Source: Micropterus salmoides
Lineage: Eukaryota > Chordata > Actinopteri > Centrarchiformes > Centrarchidae
Assembly (NCBI RefSeq): GCF_014851395.1
Contig: NW_024043372.1
Location: 8,755,490 to 8,819,489 of the forward strand
Direction: 5' to 3'
Length of the DNA stretch: 64,000 bases
Shown one piece after another: positions 24,277 through 34,842 of the stretch. Each line of letters opens with the position of its first letter. Position 1 is the stretch's first letter. The notes under the pieces were generated by a model. The model worked only from the letters and a program-made list of their open reading frames with translations, was not told where the DNA came from and did no database searches. The position numbers and the translations under genes were made by a program.

Positions 24277-25500
24277 ATGTAATATAATCAGGGAATGAGC
24301 TCATCGAAAAGGAAATCTGAGGGACTGTGTGTTCCTGTGTAATATAATGCTAATGTTTCAAGGTCAACAGTCATTGATTGGATGTGTCAGGGACATCCTG
24401 GCAGTGGTGGAAAAATTACTTATCCTTTACTGAAGTAAAAGTACGAGTAGCACTATGTAAAAATACTGTACTGCATTTCAGGCACAGATTATGCAGTCAA
24501 ACCTCGTTCTGCAGAGAAATGTCTGACCGATATAGACTGTTATTACATTATTAGATTGATAAGTTGTAGTATAAGTAGTGGAGGTGAAGCTAGTTTTAAC
24601 TACTTTGGTAGTTCAGTCCAGCGGTTCCCAAAACAAAGTTCTGCAACACAAATGTTTATTAACTCATTCACATTTACTGTTTGTTTTTGTGTGTGAAATG
24701 ATGGATGATTTTGGATTCCAAACAGTTTAGAGGGAGCGTGTGTGTTAGACTATATACTGAAATAAATAAATGATATACTGTATATATATAAAAACGGACT
24801 GATCAAGAAAGTGAAGTCAGTCACCTGATAATAAACTGTCACATTTGTTCAGCTTGCTGACTCCCACCTGTTATCAGCACATTCACCTACCTTCACAACA
24901 GTTTAACCATAAAATACTCATTCATAAAACGTCAATGGCTGTGACTGATATCAGCTGGAAATTTTGAATGTTTTGAACATTTATGGAAAGGATGAACTTG
25001 ATGTATGTATTTAAAATTTTATAAAGGTTTGGAAATACTGTGAACAAGCAGACAGACTCTCTTCTTCCTTTGTCATCCCGCCGTTATCTCTGGGAGTCTT
25101 GGAGGCTGTGGCCTTCTGCTTTCTTTATCCTGCCGCTGTTTAGTTTTAGATAACTGGCGGGTTGAGCACACAGTATTTGATCTTCATAATATCAGTTAAC
25201 CTTTAAGGTGACTCACCTGAGTTTGAGTCACAATGGCTCTCAGGCTCAAAGTTTGTTTGCCTATGAGTGTTTTATAGAGTAAGAGTCACACATTGTAGGA
25301 ATGGAAATATCAAAATGTCTACATAATATTGTGTCTAGATTTAAATGTTAGCAGTAAAATCTCTAAAAGTCTTATGGGAAATTGTTCAGGAAGTCTCGGC
25401 CCATGGAGAATACTGAGCCCTTGTTGACTGGCTGTCTGCAAAAACGGCACACCTGTCGTACTGATCAACAGCACAAATACAAACATATCAGTACATGATG
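24275..25500. other. Non-coding; fragment of a CAGTGGTGGAA-type repeat
   Basis: Positions 24,402-24,470 (GCAGTGGTGGAAAAATTACT and CTTTACTGAAGTAAAAGTAC) match the left end of a common fish non-autonomous repeat also present within the large duplication at 36,769-37,404. The right end is absent. Nothing else is recognised. Confidence 0.5.
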
Positions 25501-26728
25501 TACACTCAACTAAAGGATTATTAGGAACACCATACTAATACTGTGTATTAGTATGCCTTTCGCTTTCAGAACTGCCTTAATTCTACGTGGCATTGATTCA
25601 ACAAGGTGCTGAAAGCATTCTTTAGAAATGTTGGCCCATATTAATAGGATAGCATCTTGCAGTTGATGGAGATTTGTGGGATGCACATCCAGGGCACGAA
25701 GCTCCCGTTCCACCACATCCCAAAGATGCTCTATTGGGTTGAGATCTGGTGACTGTGGGGGGCATTTTAGTACAGTGAACTCATTGTCATGTTCAAGAAA
25801 CCAATTTGAAATGATTCGAGCTTTGTGACATGGTGCATTATCCTGCTGGAAGTAGCCATCAGAGGATGGGTACATGGTGGCCATAAAGGGATGGACATGG
25901 TCAGAAACAATGCTCAGGTAGGCCGTGGCATTTAAACCATGCCCAATTGGCACTAAGGGGCCTAAAGTGTGCCAAGAAAACATCCCCCACACCATTACAC
26001 CACCACCACCAGCCTGCACAGTGGTAACAAGGCATGATGGATCCATGTTCTCATTCTGTTTACGCCAAATTCAGACTCTACCATCTGAATGTCTCAACAG
26101 AAATCGAGACTCATCAGACCAGGCAACATTTTTCCAGTCTTCAACTGTCCAATTTTGGTGAGCTCTTGCAAATTGTAGTCTCTTTTTCCTATTTGTAGTG
26201 GAGATGAGTGGTACCCGGTGGGGTCTTCTGCTGTTGTAGCCCATCCGCCTCAAGGTTGTGCGTGTTGTGGCTTCACAAATGCTTTGCTGCATACCTCGGT
26301 TGTAATGAGTGGTTATTTCAGTCAAAGTTGCTCTTCTATCAGCTTGAATCAGTCGGCCCATTCTCCTCTGACCTCTAGCATCAACAAGGCATTTTCGCCC
26401 ACAGGACTGCCGCATACTGGATGTTTTTCCCTTTTCACACCATTCTTTGTAAACCCTAGAAATGGTTGTGCGTGAAAATCCCAGTAACTGAGCAGATTGT
26501 GAAATACTCAGACCGGCCCGTCTGGCACCAACAACCATGCCACGCTCAAAATTGCTTAAATCACCTTTCTTTCCCATTCTGACATTCAGTTTGGAGTTCA
26601 GGAGATTGTCTTGACCAGGACCACACCCCTAAATGCATTGAAGCAACTGCCATGTGATTGGTTGATTAGATAATTGCATTAATAAGAAATTGAACAGGTG
26701 TTCCTAATAATCCTTTAGGTGAGTGTAT
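25501..26728 (-). mobile_element. Tc1/mariner transposon, nearly complete, TA-flanked
   Basis: The left end (TACACTCAACTAAAGGATTA, continuing TTAGGAACAC) and the right end at 26,697-26,728 are inverted copies differing at one position over about 30 bp. TA sits at both outer edges, as expected for Tc1/mariner target duplication. The 1.23-kb element has one transposase frame on the minus strand covering most of its length. High terminal identity and one coding lesion indicate recent insertion. Elements of this general type have been reported to be shared between teleosts and lampreys, interpreted as horizontal transfer; I have not tested this copy. Confidence 0.93.
25510..26577 (-). pseudogene. 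Tc1/mariner transposase, full length but with one premature stop (DD36E spacing)
   Basis: From the ATG at 26,577 the frame runs 355 codons to 25,510 with a single in-frame TGA at codon 169; the frame is otherwise continuous. The N-terminus has paired helix-turn-helix features (LSISQSAQLLGFSRTTISRV, about residues 23-42). Catalytic residues by position are D155 in WSDESRF, D246 in QQDNAPCH and E283 in NPIEHLWD. Thirty-six residues separate the second D and the E, rather than the 34 of classic Tc1; DD36E is the spacing reported for the Tc1/mariner group named Incomer. The stop follows SDGRV and precedes IWRKQNEN, so the frame is not shifted. The stop removes the second D and the E from any product starting at the ATG, so this copy should be inactive. 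Confidence 0.92.
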
Positions 26729-29208
26729 ATAAAGCTTCACAAGTCCAACTGAAATCAAATCAAATATCACGTGGTAATGATTTTATAATGTCTGCAAAAT
26801 ATATATCAGACAACCTCGCAGCCTCGGAGGTAACTTTTTTAGCAGAGGTCTTATAAGGACCACACTACAGCATAGCATATGAACAATCCTGACATTTGCA
26901 GGTATGAGATGACATAGATACTGTAGCAGTCTATTTTTCAAACTGCAGGTGAGACGGTAAACGCCCAAATTTCCAAAACTGTCCAAAGAGAATTCCTTCA
27001 AAAACCTGGTTTCTCACGTATCCTTAGTTACAGCCATGCAAAATTATTATATAACAAAAAAAAACTCCACAGATGTTGCTCTCGCCAGTTTTCATTGGAA
27101 CTGCAAAGAAATAGCACCAACAGAATCATCACAAAACCTGGATAAATTAAACCAAAATCACCTACATGGCAAGTTTCCACTAAAGATAAGTAAATACGAG
27201 TTTTGTGTTTATGAAATGTGGGTGAACCAAGCCTTTCAGCATGGACTTCATACTTATACAGTCTAGCTTGAAAGATTAAACATTGTCTGGCAAAGGTAAT
27301 GGTATTATGCAAAAATGTGTGCAAATAATCTTAATTCAAATTCCACTTACTAGCTTTTTCAGAGCTTCTGACTTTCATCTACATCTCACGGTCTTCATCA
27401 ACAAATTGAATGTATTGGACAGTTTTAAATATCATTATATAATTTAAAGATGTTCCATAATATATTACATTGTAAAATTTCATTCTATGTTTTAAAGTTT
27501 ATATACTATAAGTTTATAATCAAGGTATTGTCATTTATAGGTTAAAGTAACATATTATTATTGGTTAAAATAGATATTTTTAGGGGTGTGACAAGACTAT
27601 TAACCGACGAGATGAGATGAGATGAGATTTGAGATTGGGTTCACAAGATCGAGACAAGATTTTAACACTATTTTTAAGAAATCTTTAATGCTGTATTGGA
27701 TGAAAATTAACACTTTATTTCCTGCATTCTGATGATTTTTTTCTGCACCAGTTTATGGTGATTTTTTATTTTATTTATTTAAAGAGAAACACAAAATTCA
27801 GGTGGCAGGTGATGATTCAAACTCTATAACAGAACTATAACAGAATATAACTCAGTGCAGTCATTCTGTGCTGCTATCAGATGTATTTCTCCTGTAGATC
27901 AACTTATTTAATTTCATCCCTGCTGATTCATGATTTAGTCTCCCCTCCTCTTTTTGTCTTTGTTTGGGGAAGTAACCTCTTTAAATGTGACTGTGGGACC
28001 TTTTCACAATAATGAAAAATTGTTTTAATTGTAATTTTAATTCAGTTATAAACTCCTGGACTTTAATAGCTCCTGTGTTTCAGTAGATTTTCTGCTCATA
28101 GTCAAAACTCTCTGCACATTCAGAATCTCTCCCACATAGTCTATCTGTGTTCTCTGACATGTCCAGAGAAAAGGCAGAATAATAACTAATTTCATCATCA
28201 AATAAACGTAATCAGATTACAGGTACATTTTGTAAAATCGGAGATTACACCTAGGGATTCCTTTAAGCACAGAGTTTCTATGAAACAGAAAATGCAGTGC
28301 TATTTGCCTCTGTATAAGTTTTTAATGTCCAATCTATGGTATATGTATGTGTTTTTGTAAAAACACAAAGCTGGAAAGAGAAGTGTTGCAGACATTGATT
28401 GGCGTTTACAGTCACCAGAAGCGTCAGATGTGTGTTTACGCCCCCTCTCCGTCATGCAGACTCTGCGTGGACTGGTTCCAGCTCTCAGTGACTGAACACG
28501 GCAGCTGGACCGGGACCGAGCACACCATCCGAGACCGACAAAGTCCAATTTAACCACTGGGAATACAGTACCAAGGTGGTGTTCTTGCCGAGTTTGACTC
28601 TTGTCACCCCGGGGCTGAGTAAACTAATAGAACCACTAGCAGCACGGCTAACCAATCGAGCTAAGTAGCCACAGATACAAGCAGATAGGCAAGAGTTAGC
28701 GGTTTAGGAAAAAGTAAAGCTATCCATCAGAAAGTTCTGTGTAAGTCATCTCAGTACTGGATTCCCTCTTGGTCTTTGAGGCTGTGTTCGGTCCTGTTCA
28801 TGCAGTGTTCACTGGGAGGCTGCTGAGCGAGGTTTTGTTGCTGGCTCGCCCGGCTATGGTTCCCAATCAGGCGCCGCACCCTGCAATCATCCCCACCCCC
28901 ACCCCCCAGCTTGAAAACTTCCAGTGCTTGAGTAAAGGTGTAACACACTCCCCCGGTGCTCCGAGCTCCAAGTACGGGCAGGGTAGAGATAATTTGACCA
29001 GTGGTTGCACAGCTGTACCATAATTATTATGCATTAACCAACCCCTGTTCCTTCCTGTCCAGTCATAAGGATATTTGCAGGTCTCTAGTCTGTAATGAAT
29101 AACGCACTGAAGCATCACAAACTGCTGCTAATATGCAGCGTACTGACTGTGAGGCAGATCAGAAAAACTCATCTGTGTGATCACACACACGCAGCCTTTT
29201 GGCACGCT
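26729..29208. other. No recognisable gene; repeat debris near 27,577-27,670
   Basis: TTTTAGGGGTGTGACAAGAC followed by ATGAGATGAGATGAGAT and ATCGAGACAAGAT resembles the end of a common fish non-autonomous DNA element. A GC-richer zone at 28,380-28,620 and another near 28,790-28,990 have open frames on both strands but no recognisable domain. Confidence 0.45.
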
Positions 29209-29377
29209 CTTTGTGGGGACCCATCATTGACATGCATTCCCTAACCCTAACCCTAACCATCCCCACTATATACATAGAATTAACCTTAACTAATTCTAAC
29301 CTGAACGCTAAAACAATGTCTTGACCTTCAAAAAGCCCTTTAAACTTGTGTGGTCCAGCATTTTTGTCCCCACAAAG
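29209..29377. mobile_element. Small palindrome-ended repeat with CCCTAA core, 169 bp
   Basis: Begins with CTTTGTGGGGAC and ends with its exact inverse GTCCCCACAAAG. Just inside the left end is a short CCCTAACCCTAACCCTAACC-like run. A (CA)n tract (29,408-29,432) lies 30 bases downstream. Diverged relatives are at about 17,610-17,720 and 54,450-54,570, each also next to a GT/CA tract. Probably a non-autonomous DNA element; no coding capacity. Confidence 0.65.
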
Positions 29378-29432
29378 CTGTCGGACCCCATAAATAGAGT
29401 AAAACAAGCACACACACACACACACACACACG

Positions 29433-31290
29433 CAAATGTCTCTCTCTGTCCCTGAAAGTGATTTATCATTCTGAGATAAGCGACCAGAAATAGAACGATG
29501 ACACTTCCTACCTGCGTGCATGTGTGTGCGCATGTGTGTTTTTTGTGTATGTGTGTTCCTATAAAACCACTCAGCTGTGCTGTGTGCATCACAATGATGC
29601 AGAACCAGAGGAAAAGATGATGACCAGATGATGTCGTAGATAATGGCACAGATGAAACACACACACACTTTTTGTTTCCATGTTAAGAGCAAATATTAAG
29701 GATTTTATTTACACAACTGAAGCAAAATCTCATAATTCTAATCTTCTGTTTAATAAAACATCTTGTACAACTTGAAATACCTTGAACATAAAATGATTTC
29801 ATATATTTTATATTAAAATCAAGCTTATATTAAAATCAAGCTTGCTAAACAAGTTGGAAAATAATCACAAAGCAGGTTACAGATTAAAAGGCAAACAGAC
29901 ATCATCCTTTAAATGTTCATCTAGGATAGGGTAAAGGATAGCTGGTATGTCAGATTGTTATAGCTGTGAGGAATTCACAGGAACAGACTCCAGCAAAAAA
30001 TCTTCATGTCTGGGTACAATACAGAATACAAATAAGATCACTCACACTTTCTCAACAATAAAGAACATTATTAAAAAGCTATAAAAGACAAGCAATTTTT
30101 TTTATTATGTTGATAAGAAAATTATTGAAACATAATGATCTTAAACCGTAACATAGTATTTCACTACAGATACTTAGAAAACACTTAACCAAAAAGATTT
30201 ACTGTTGTGTTTAAATCAACTTGCATGCACATACTTCACAATCTTAAACATCTGCACATCTCTGCTTAAACTAATACTCTAGGACGGTTACATAAATGTA
30301 TTCAATGAAATGTGATTCGGTGTAACGAGTTAACAACACCCATCATAAAGTAGCACAGCAACATCTTAGTAGGAGGAGTGTGTTTGTGTTTCAGCTGGAA
30401 AAAAGTTTGTTTATGCTTCCAAAATCTAATTTATTCATTTATTTTTTTTATTTTTTTTATTTATTTAACAGGGACAATGCACAATATACGTATGTACTGT
30501 ACCAGAGTTAGGTGTGTGTGGAGGCCTGTACGTCTATCTCTTTATGGCTCCATATCACAAAGTAAAGCTCACTTTCCACTCAAACCTGATGGATTTAGTT
30601 TAAATCATAGTTTAAACTAAAGCAGAAATACCATTGCATTGAGAAATTTATCATATTACGATGTTCTAACTTTCCTTTCTTTGTGACTTTAAGGCTTTCA
30701 CAAACAACTTGTGGGCACACTGTTCACTCACAGTTGTTTGCTGGGCATAAAACTGTGTGCTGTGATTGGCTGCCAGAAGGCCTTCTTCACAGCAGGGATG
30801 CTGACTTATCATAGTAAGAAAAAATGGTGTAACTAATAACGTTAACATCTATCTCTTTCTCTATCTAAGTGTCCCAGTAAGCTAGCGCGTAGTTATTCAA
30901 ACCTGTGCTTTCCCTACTGTGACTTGTCAACATTTCTTCTGTGATAAATGCCTCCTGACAGGGGACTCTAGCCACTAACTAAAACTATTCAGAACTTCAG
31001 TAATTTACAGTTTGCTGTTGTTTTAACATTTCGCTGCGACTTCCCATGAGAGGAACATCAAAGAAAGTTTCAGTTCCTGAATCACCAACATTAAAGAAAG
31101 CATGAACCCACAATTAGATCTGAACTTTTTAAATAAAGTGTCTCTGACATAGAAGAATTAAAGTTTGAAAACTCTTGTACAGACAGTATCATCTGTATGT
31201 TGGAGATGTTTTTACAGTTCGTCAAAATACATCAGTCTCCTAATGTACATCATCAGTAATTTGCTGACAAACAATGACAGTAACAGCTGA
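29433..31290. other. No recognisable gene
   Basis: AT-rich flank downstream of the TRIM gene. Nothing with support was found on either strand. Confidence 0.5.
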
Positions 31291-31296
31291 GACAAC

Positions 31297-31302
31297 TTTA
31301 TT
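31297..31302 (-). terminator. Polyadenylation signal AATAAA of the TRIM gene
   Basis: On the minus strand AATAAA lies about 50 bases beyond the TRIM stop codon. It is the first such signal after the stop, so a short 3' UTR is likely. Confidence 0.6.
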
Positions 31303-31353
31303 CAATCACCAGCAGCAACACAAATTAAGATAAAATGAGGGACACAGCAGAAC

Positions 31354-32766
31354 TTAAATGATTTTGCTTTCACCGCCATTTATATCATCCTCTGGTAAAA
31401 TCTGAATTGGGAATTCATCTCTATTGCTAATGTATGGAAACAGCTTCTCAGTGAAGGTGTGAGTGAAGATGTGGATACGTGTGTTAGTATTAAGATCAAA
31501 GAATGACATCTCTCCTCTTTTACAGTCCAGGTGAACTCTGATCTGCTGAAGCTTCTGCTGCACTGAAAGAACGATTGGTTCTGCAGATGGGGAGAAGGCT
31601 TTATATTTACCTTTAGAGAATCCTATTCTCCATAAACCAGACTCTATTTTCCCTTTCCTCTTAACAGACTCTGCTGCGACACCCAGAGACCAGATTGTAC
31701 TGTCGCCAACCTCAACGTCCCAGCTGTGAGTCCCTGAGTCAAAGCCCTCACAGCCCAGGACAATGTTATGATAGTCAAACCTCTCTGGGTTTTCAGGAAG
31801 CTTCTGTTTCTCTCCAAACCTCACCCTGGTCAGATCTTCAGTCAGGATGAGATGTGGATGAGCAGAGTTTGGATCCAGAATCACATGAGTGTAGGAGACT
31901 TTCTTCTTTATCTTGTTCCAGATGTTGAAGGTCAGGTTGCCCAGGTGTTTGGCCTCGTCTATCAGAGCTCCTGAGACCAGCTCTGGATCCTCCAGCAGGG
32001 GGCGCTGCTGGACTCTTTCCACTGCAGCCTTGTAGCTGAGCAGGAATGAGACGTCTTCAGCTCTCAGCTCCTCCTCTGTGGCTCTGATGGTGTCTGAAAG
32101 AGCTGCTATCTCTCTGCTCAGAGACTCAATGTGCTCCTTCATCATCTGACTCTTCTGCTCCTCTTCCTCCCACACAGCAGCGATCCTGGCCTCCTCTTCC
32201 TCTTGTAGAAACTGGTGAAGCTTCTCAAACTGCTCCTTAATCCGACTCTCTATGTGTTGAGCCTGGACTTTAATGAGTTCTGCTGTTTGATCACAGTTTC
32301 CTTTAACTTGTTCAAAGAGCTTCAGTTTCTCCTGTAAGGGTTTCAGGGATTTCTGGAGCTCCTCTCTGTGATCCTGTGCAGCTTCATCGATGGGTCTGAA
32401 TCTGTGGTTGTTGTGTGTTTTTGAATCTCTGCAGACAAGACACACGGGCTGCTGATGGTCCAGACAGAAAAGTCTGAATTTCTCAGAGTGTAGACTGCAG
32501 AGAGCACCAGACCCTGCTGGACCTCTCTGATCTCTCTCCAGTAAGAAGGTCTCACACAGGTTCTTTAATGCCAGGTTACGAGGTGGATCAAACCTCGGTG
32601 ACCTTGTCTTACAGCACGGACACTCAAGTATTTGTTTCCCTTTCTGCCATCTCTGCAGACAGACTTTACAGAAGCTGTGGCTACAAAACAGGATGACAGG
32701 GTCGTTGAAGATGTCCTGACAAATAGGACAGGTAAGATCCTCCTCAGACTGGCAAGACATTTTCAA
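31354..32766 (-). CDS. TRIM-family E3 ubiquitin ligase (RING, B-box, coiled coil, PRY-SPRY), single exon
   Basis: Complete intronless frame of 470 codons. RING finger: C13, C16, C28, H30, C33, C36, C49 and C52, a full C3HC4 set. B-box type 2: C90, H93, C101, H104, C109, C112, H118 and H121. A charged heptad-like coiled coil spans about residues 133-255. PRY starts near 294 (VILDPNSAHPHLILTEDL) and SPRY carries the family blocks FDSGTHSWDVEVG and WSLGVA. TRIMs of this architecture transfer ubiquitin via RING, dimerise through the coiled coil and recognise targets with PRY-SPRY. Fish have large, fast-evolving sets, many in antiviral sensing, but the target here cannot be inferred. The start is chosen at the ATG just before the RING; KMSC..E..LTCPIC is a typical N-terminus. 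All metal ligands are intact, so it looks functional. It resembles TRIM35/TRIM39/A33-like fish proteins; orthology is not resolved. Confidence 0.93.
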   Translation of the reverse strand: MKMSCQSEEDLTCPICQDIFNDPVILFCSHSFCKVCLQRWQKGKQILECPCCKTRSPRFDPPRNLALKNLCETFLLERDQRGPAGSGALCSLHSEKFRLFCLDHQQPVCLVCRDSKTHNNHRFRPIDEAAQDHREELQKSLKPLQEKLKLFEQVKGNCDQTAELIKVQAQHIESRIKEQFEKLHQFLQEEEEARIAAVWEEEEQKSQMMKEHIESLSREIAALSDTIRATEEELRAEDVSFLLSYKAAVERVQQRPLLEDPELVSGALIDEAKHLGNLTFNIWNKIKKKVSYTHVILDPNSAHPHLILTEDLTRVRFGEKQKLPENPERFDYHNIVLGCEGFDSGTHSWDVEVGDSTIWSLGVAAESVKRKGKIESGLWRIGFSKGKYKAFSPSAEPIVLSVQQKLQQIRVHLDCKRGEMSFFDLNTNTRIHIFTHTFTEKLFPYISNRDEFPIQILPEDDINGGESKII

Positions 32767-33171
32767 TGAAGTGAAGATGAAACAGGAAAGAATAAAAAAC
32801 AGTGTAGTTACCTCCCTCTTGTGGAAAGGTCTCTAGAAGTTACTTTTACTTTGATCTGTGTTTTTCTTGCAGCAGCTGGATGTAAGTCTGAAGATGAATC
32901 TTATCTTCTGCCCTTTATATTCTGTGCCTTCTGTGACAAGCCTTAAAAGGCACTGACTTCTGTCACACCATTTCCTGTAAGTGTTCTAATCTAAAACGGA
33001 TGCTATTTTACATATTGTTTGTTTAATCTATTTCTGATCGCCATCCAACCAAGCTGTAACACAAAATGTCAAAGTGTAGCATGACATGTTGTTTAACTAA
33101 CCTCCTAAAATCAAGCAATGCTCTAATGGCTGCCTGATTTAAATGCTGTAACACCCCGCTGCACCCCGCTC
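32767..33171. other. 5' flank of the TRIM gene
   Basis: No second upstream exon is readable. CTTGTCACAGAAGG and CAGGAAATGG-like strings (minus strand, near 32,930-32,980) could be promoter elements, with an ETS-type core, but this is weak. Confidence 0.3.
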
Positions 33172-33760
33172 TCTTCACAGATGAGAGCAGCTTCATATTG
33201 AGAACATGTGACAGACCTGAAAGAGTCTGGAGACGCCATGGTGAATGTTATGCTGCCTGCAACATCATCCAGCATGATTGGTTTGGTGGTGGGTCAGTGA
33301 CGGTCCTTGGAAGGTCGAACCCAGACTGCTGTTAGGTACTGGGATGAAATCCTCAGAGCCATTGTCAGACCTTACGCTGGTGCAGTGGGCTCTGGGTTCC
33401 TCCTGGTGCAGGACAATGCCCAACCTCATGTAGCCAAAGCGTGTAGGCAGTTCCTGGATGACGAAGGCATTGATGCCATTGACTGGCCCTCACGTTCCAC
33501 ACACCTGATTCCAACTGAGAACCTCTGGGATGTTTTGTATCCGTGCCTCCAACGCTGCCAAGTAGCACCACAGACTTTCCAGGCACTCACAGCCCTGATC
33601 CAGTTCTGGGAAGAGATCCCCCACGATCATGCCCAGACATTGTTGAGCGTGCATACAGGCACGTGGGGACCAAATACACTGCTGAATCACATTATGAGTT
33701 GCTGTGATGAAAGTCACGCAAGTTGGATCAGCCTGCGATTTCAATTTGTTTACTTTGATT
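33172..33760 (+). pseudogene. Tc1-like transposase fragment (DD34E), 5'-truncated and frameshifted
   Basis: The first part reads FTDESSFILRTCDRPERVWRR with the first catalytic D, then NIIQHDWFGGGSVTV. A frame change near 33,300 leads to EGRTQTAVRYWDEILRAIVR and LLVQDNAQPHVAKACRQFLD with the second D, then IPTENLWDVL with the E. The second D and the E are separated by 34 residues, the classic Tc1 spacing. The DNA-binding half is missing, the usual SPDLNP motif is altered to THLIPT, and no terminal repeats are found. It is a different Tc1 family from the element at 25,501-26,728 and is clearly dead. Confidence 0.85.
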
Positions 33761-33839
33761 TTCGGTGTGATTTTGAACTCAGCACTCCAACACATTGGTT
33801 GGCAAATTTTTGTTGCCACTGACCATTATTAAATAATTT

Positions 33840-34379
33840 TGTTCTCAACAAATTTTACAATGTAAAGATATTGAACTTTAAACTATTTCATTCATTGAGA
33901 CCTGATTTGAGTGTTCCCTTATTTATTGTTTTGAGCAGTTTAATAATAGACTACATTGATATAGTCAGCAGATACTATTGCAACAGGAATGCATCAATTA
34001 AATATAAAAGGGTTGTCATACTGTGAAGACTAGGGACATTATAGATGAGCTGACCTATCTGAGCTTGTACTCATGGAAAATAACGTGGGTTTGACTCTTG
34101 AATGGTTCTAAATTTATGCGCTAATTGCTGACAGTACAGAGTCATGTTGTCAGAACGTTTCACATTGCACTCTCAGTGAGATTGCGTAGAGAATTATTTA
34201 CAGTTTCCAGCAGTTGCATATCTCTTTCTTGGATGTCTGGGGACTTCCTCTTGCGCCTAGTGAGGCGGGGTGTGATACCACTTGGGGCTGGTTCCTCTTC
34301 TCCCCTATCAGCCACATTTTCTTTATTGTGGTCTTGTTCAGCATCTGAATCATTACTAAATTTTCATTTTTTCATTTAT
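33840..34379. other. No recognisable feature
   Basis: The first half of the frame that starts at 34,125 is not recognisable; the Harbinger similarity begins only at about 34,385. Confidence 0.45.
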
Positions 34380-34384
34380 TGCCC

Positions 34385-34842
34385 ATACACAACATCTGAA
34401 TGGCAGGAGGTTGCTGATAGGTTGCTGAAGAAGTGGCAGTTCCACCAATATCTGGGTGCTTTGCAGGGGAAACATGTAGCAATTAGACCAAAAAGTGTCT
34501 TAGTTTATTACAATTACAAACAATTAATTCCATAGTACATATGGCCCTGGTTGACAGCAACTATAATTTTAAATATGTAGACATTGGATGCAATAAACCG
34601 TCCAAAGACATGCAGTTAATTAGGTTAATGGGTGACTCCAAATTGCCTTTTCGTCCGATGTCAGCCAGACATGACAGATTCCTCAAGAGCGTGTAGGGTG
34701 GTTGAAAATGTCTCTGGCATACTGACTAACAGGTGGCGTGTATTACTGTCACCATTCAACCTACGACCAAATGTGGTGGAAATTATGGTCCTCGATTTCC
34801 TTTGAAACATCCCAGATACCTGGAGTCAGGCTGTTCTGCCTG
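34385..34842 (+). pseudogene. PIF/Harbinger nuclease relic, 5' portion, interrupted by an insert
   Basis: Plus-strand frames give TTSEWQEVADRLLKKWQFHQ, YLGALQGKHVAIRP and YYNYK, then in shifted frames IVHMALVDSNYNFKYVDIGC and RVVENVSGILTNRWRVLLSP with FNLRPNVVEIMVLDFL. These are the ordered blocks of a PIF/Harbinger transposase: W..F.NC.GA.DGKHV, YFNYK, ...LVD..Y.F...D.G and R..VE..FGIL..RWR. The first catalytic aspartate of the DGKH block is replaced by Q, and stops and frameshifts occur. The relic stops at SQAVLP, where a 3.7-kb insert begins. Its continuation is at 38,544-38,640. Confidence 0.8.
34819..34842. repeat. 24-bp direct repeat, left copy, at the insert edge
   Basis: Identical to 38,544-38,567. 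It encodes the WSQAVLP part of the Harbinger relic on both sides, so the target was duplicated when the insert between them arose. Confidence 0.9.

Noticed and set aside
26218..26475. 85-codon plus frame over the Tc1 element
   Set aside because: It is an antisense shadow of the transposase.
29236..29262. Interstitial telomere as a chromosome-fusion scar
   Set aside because: There are only about three CCCTAA units, lying inside a palindrome-ended repeat with relatives elsewhere in the window.
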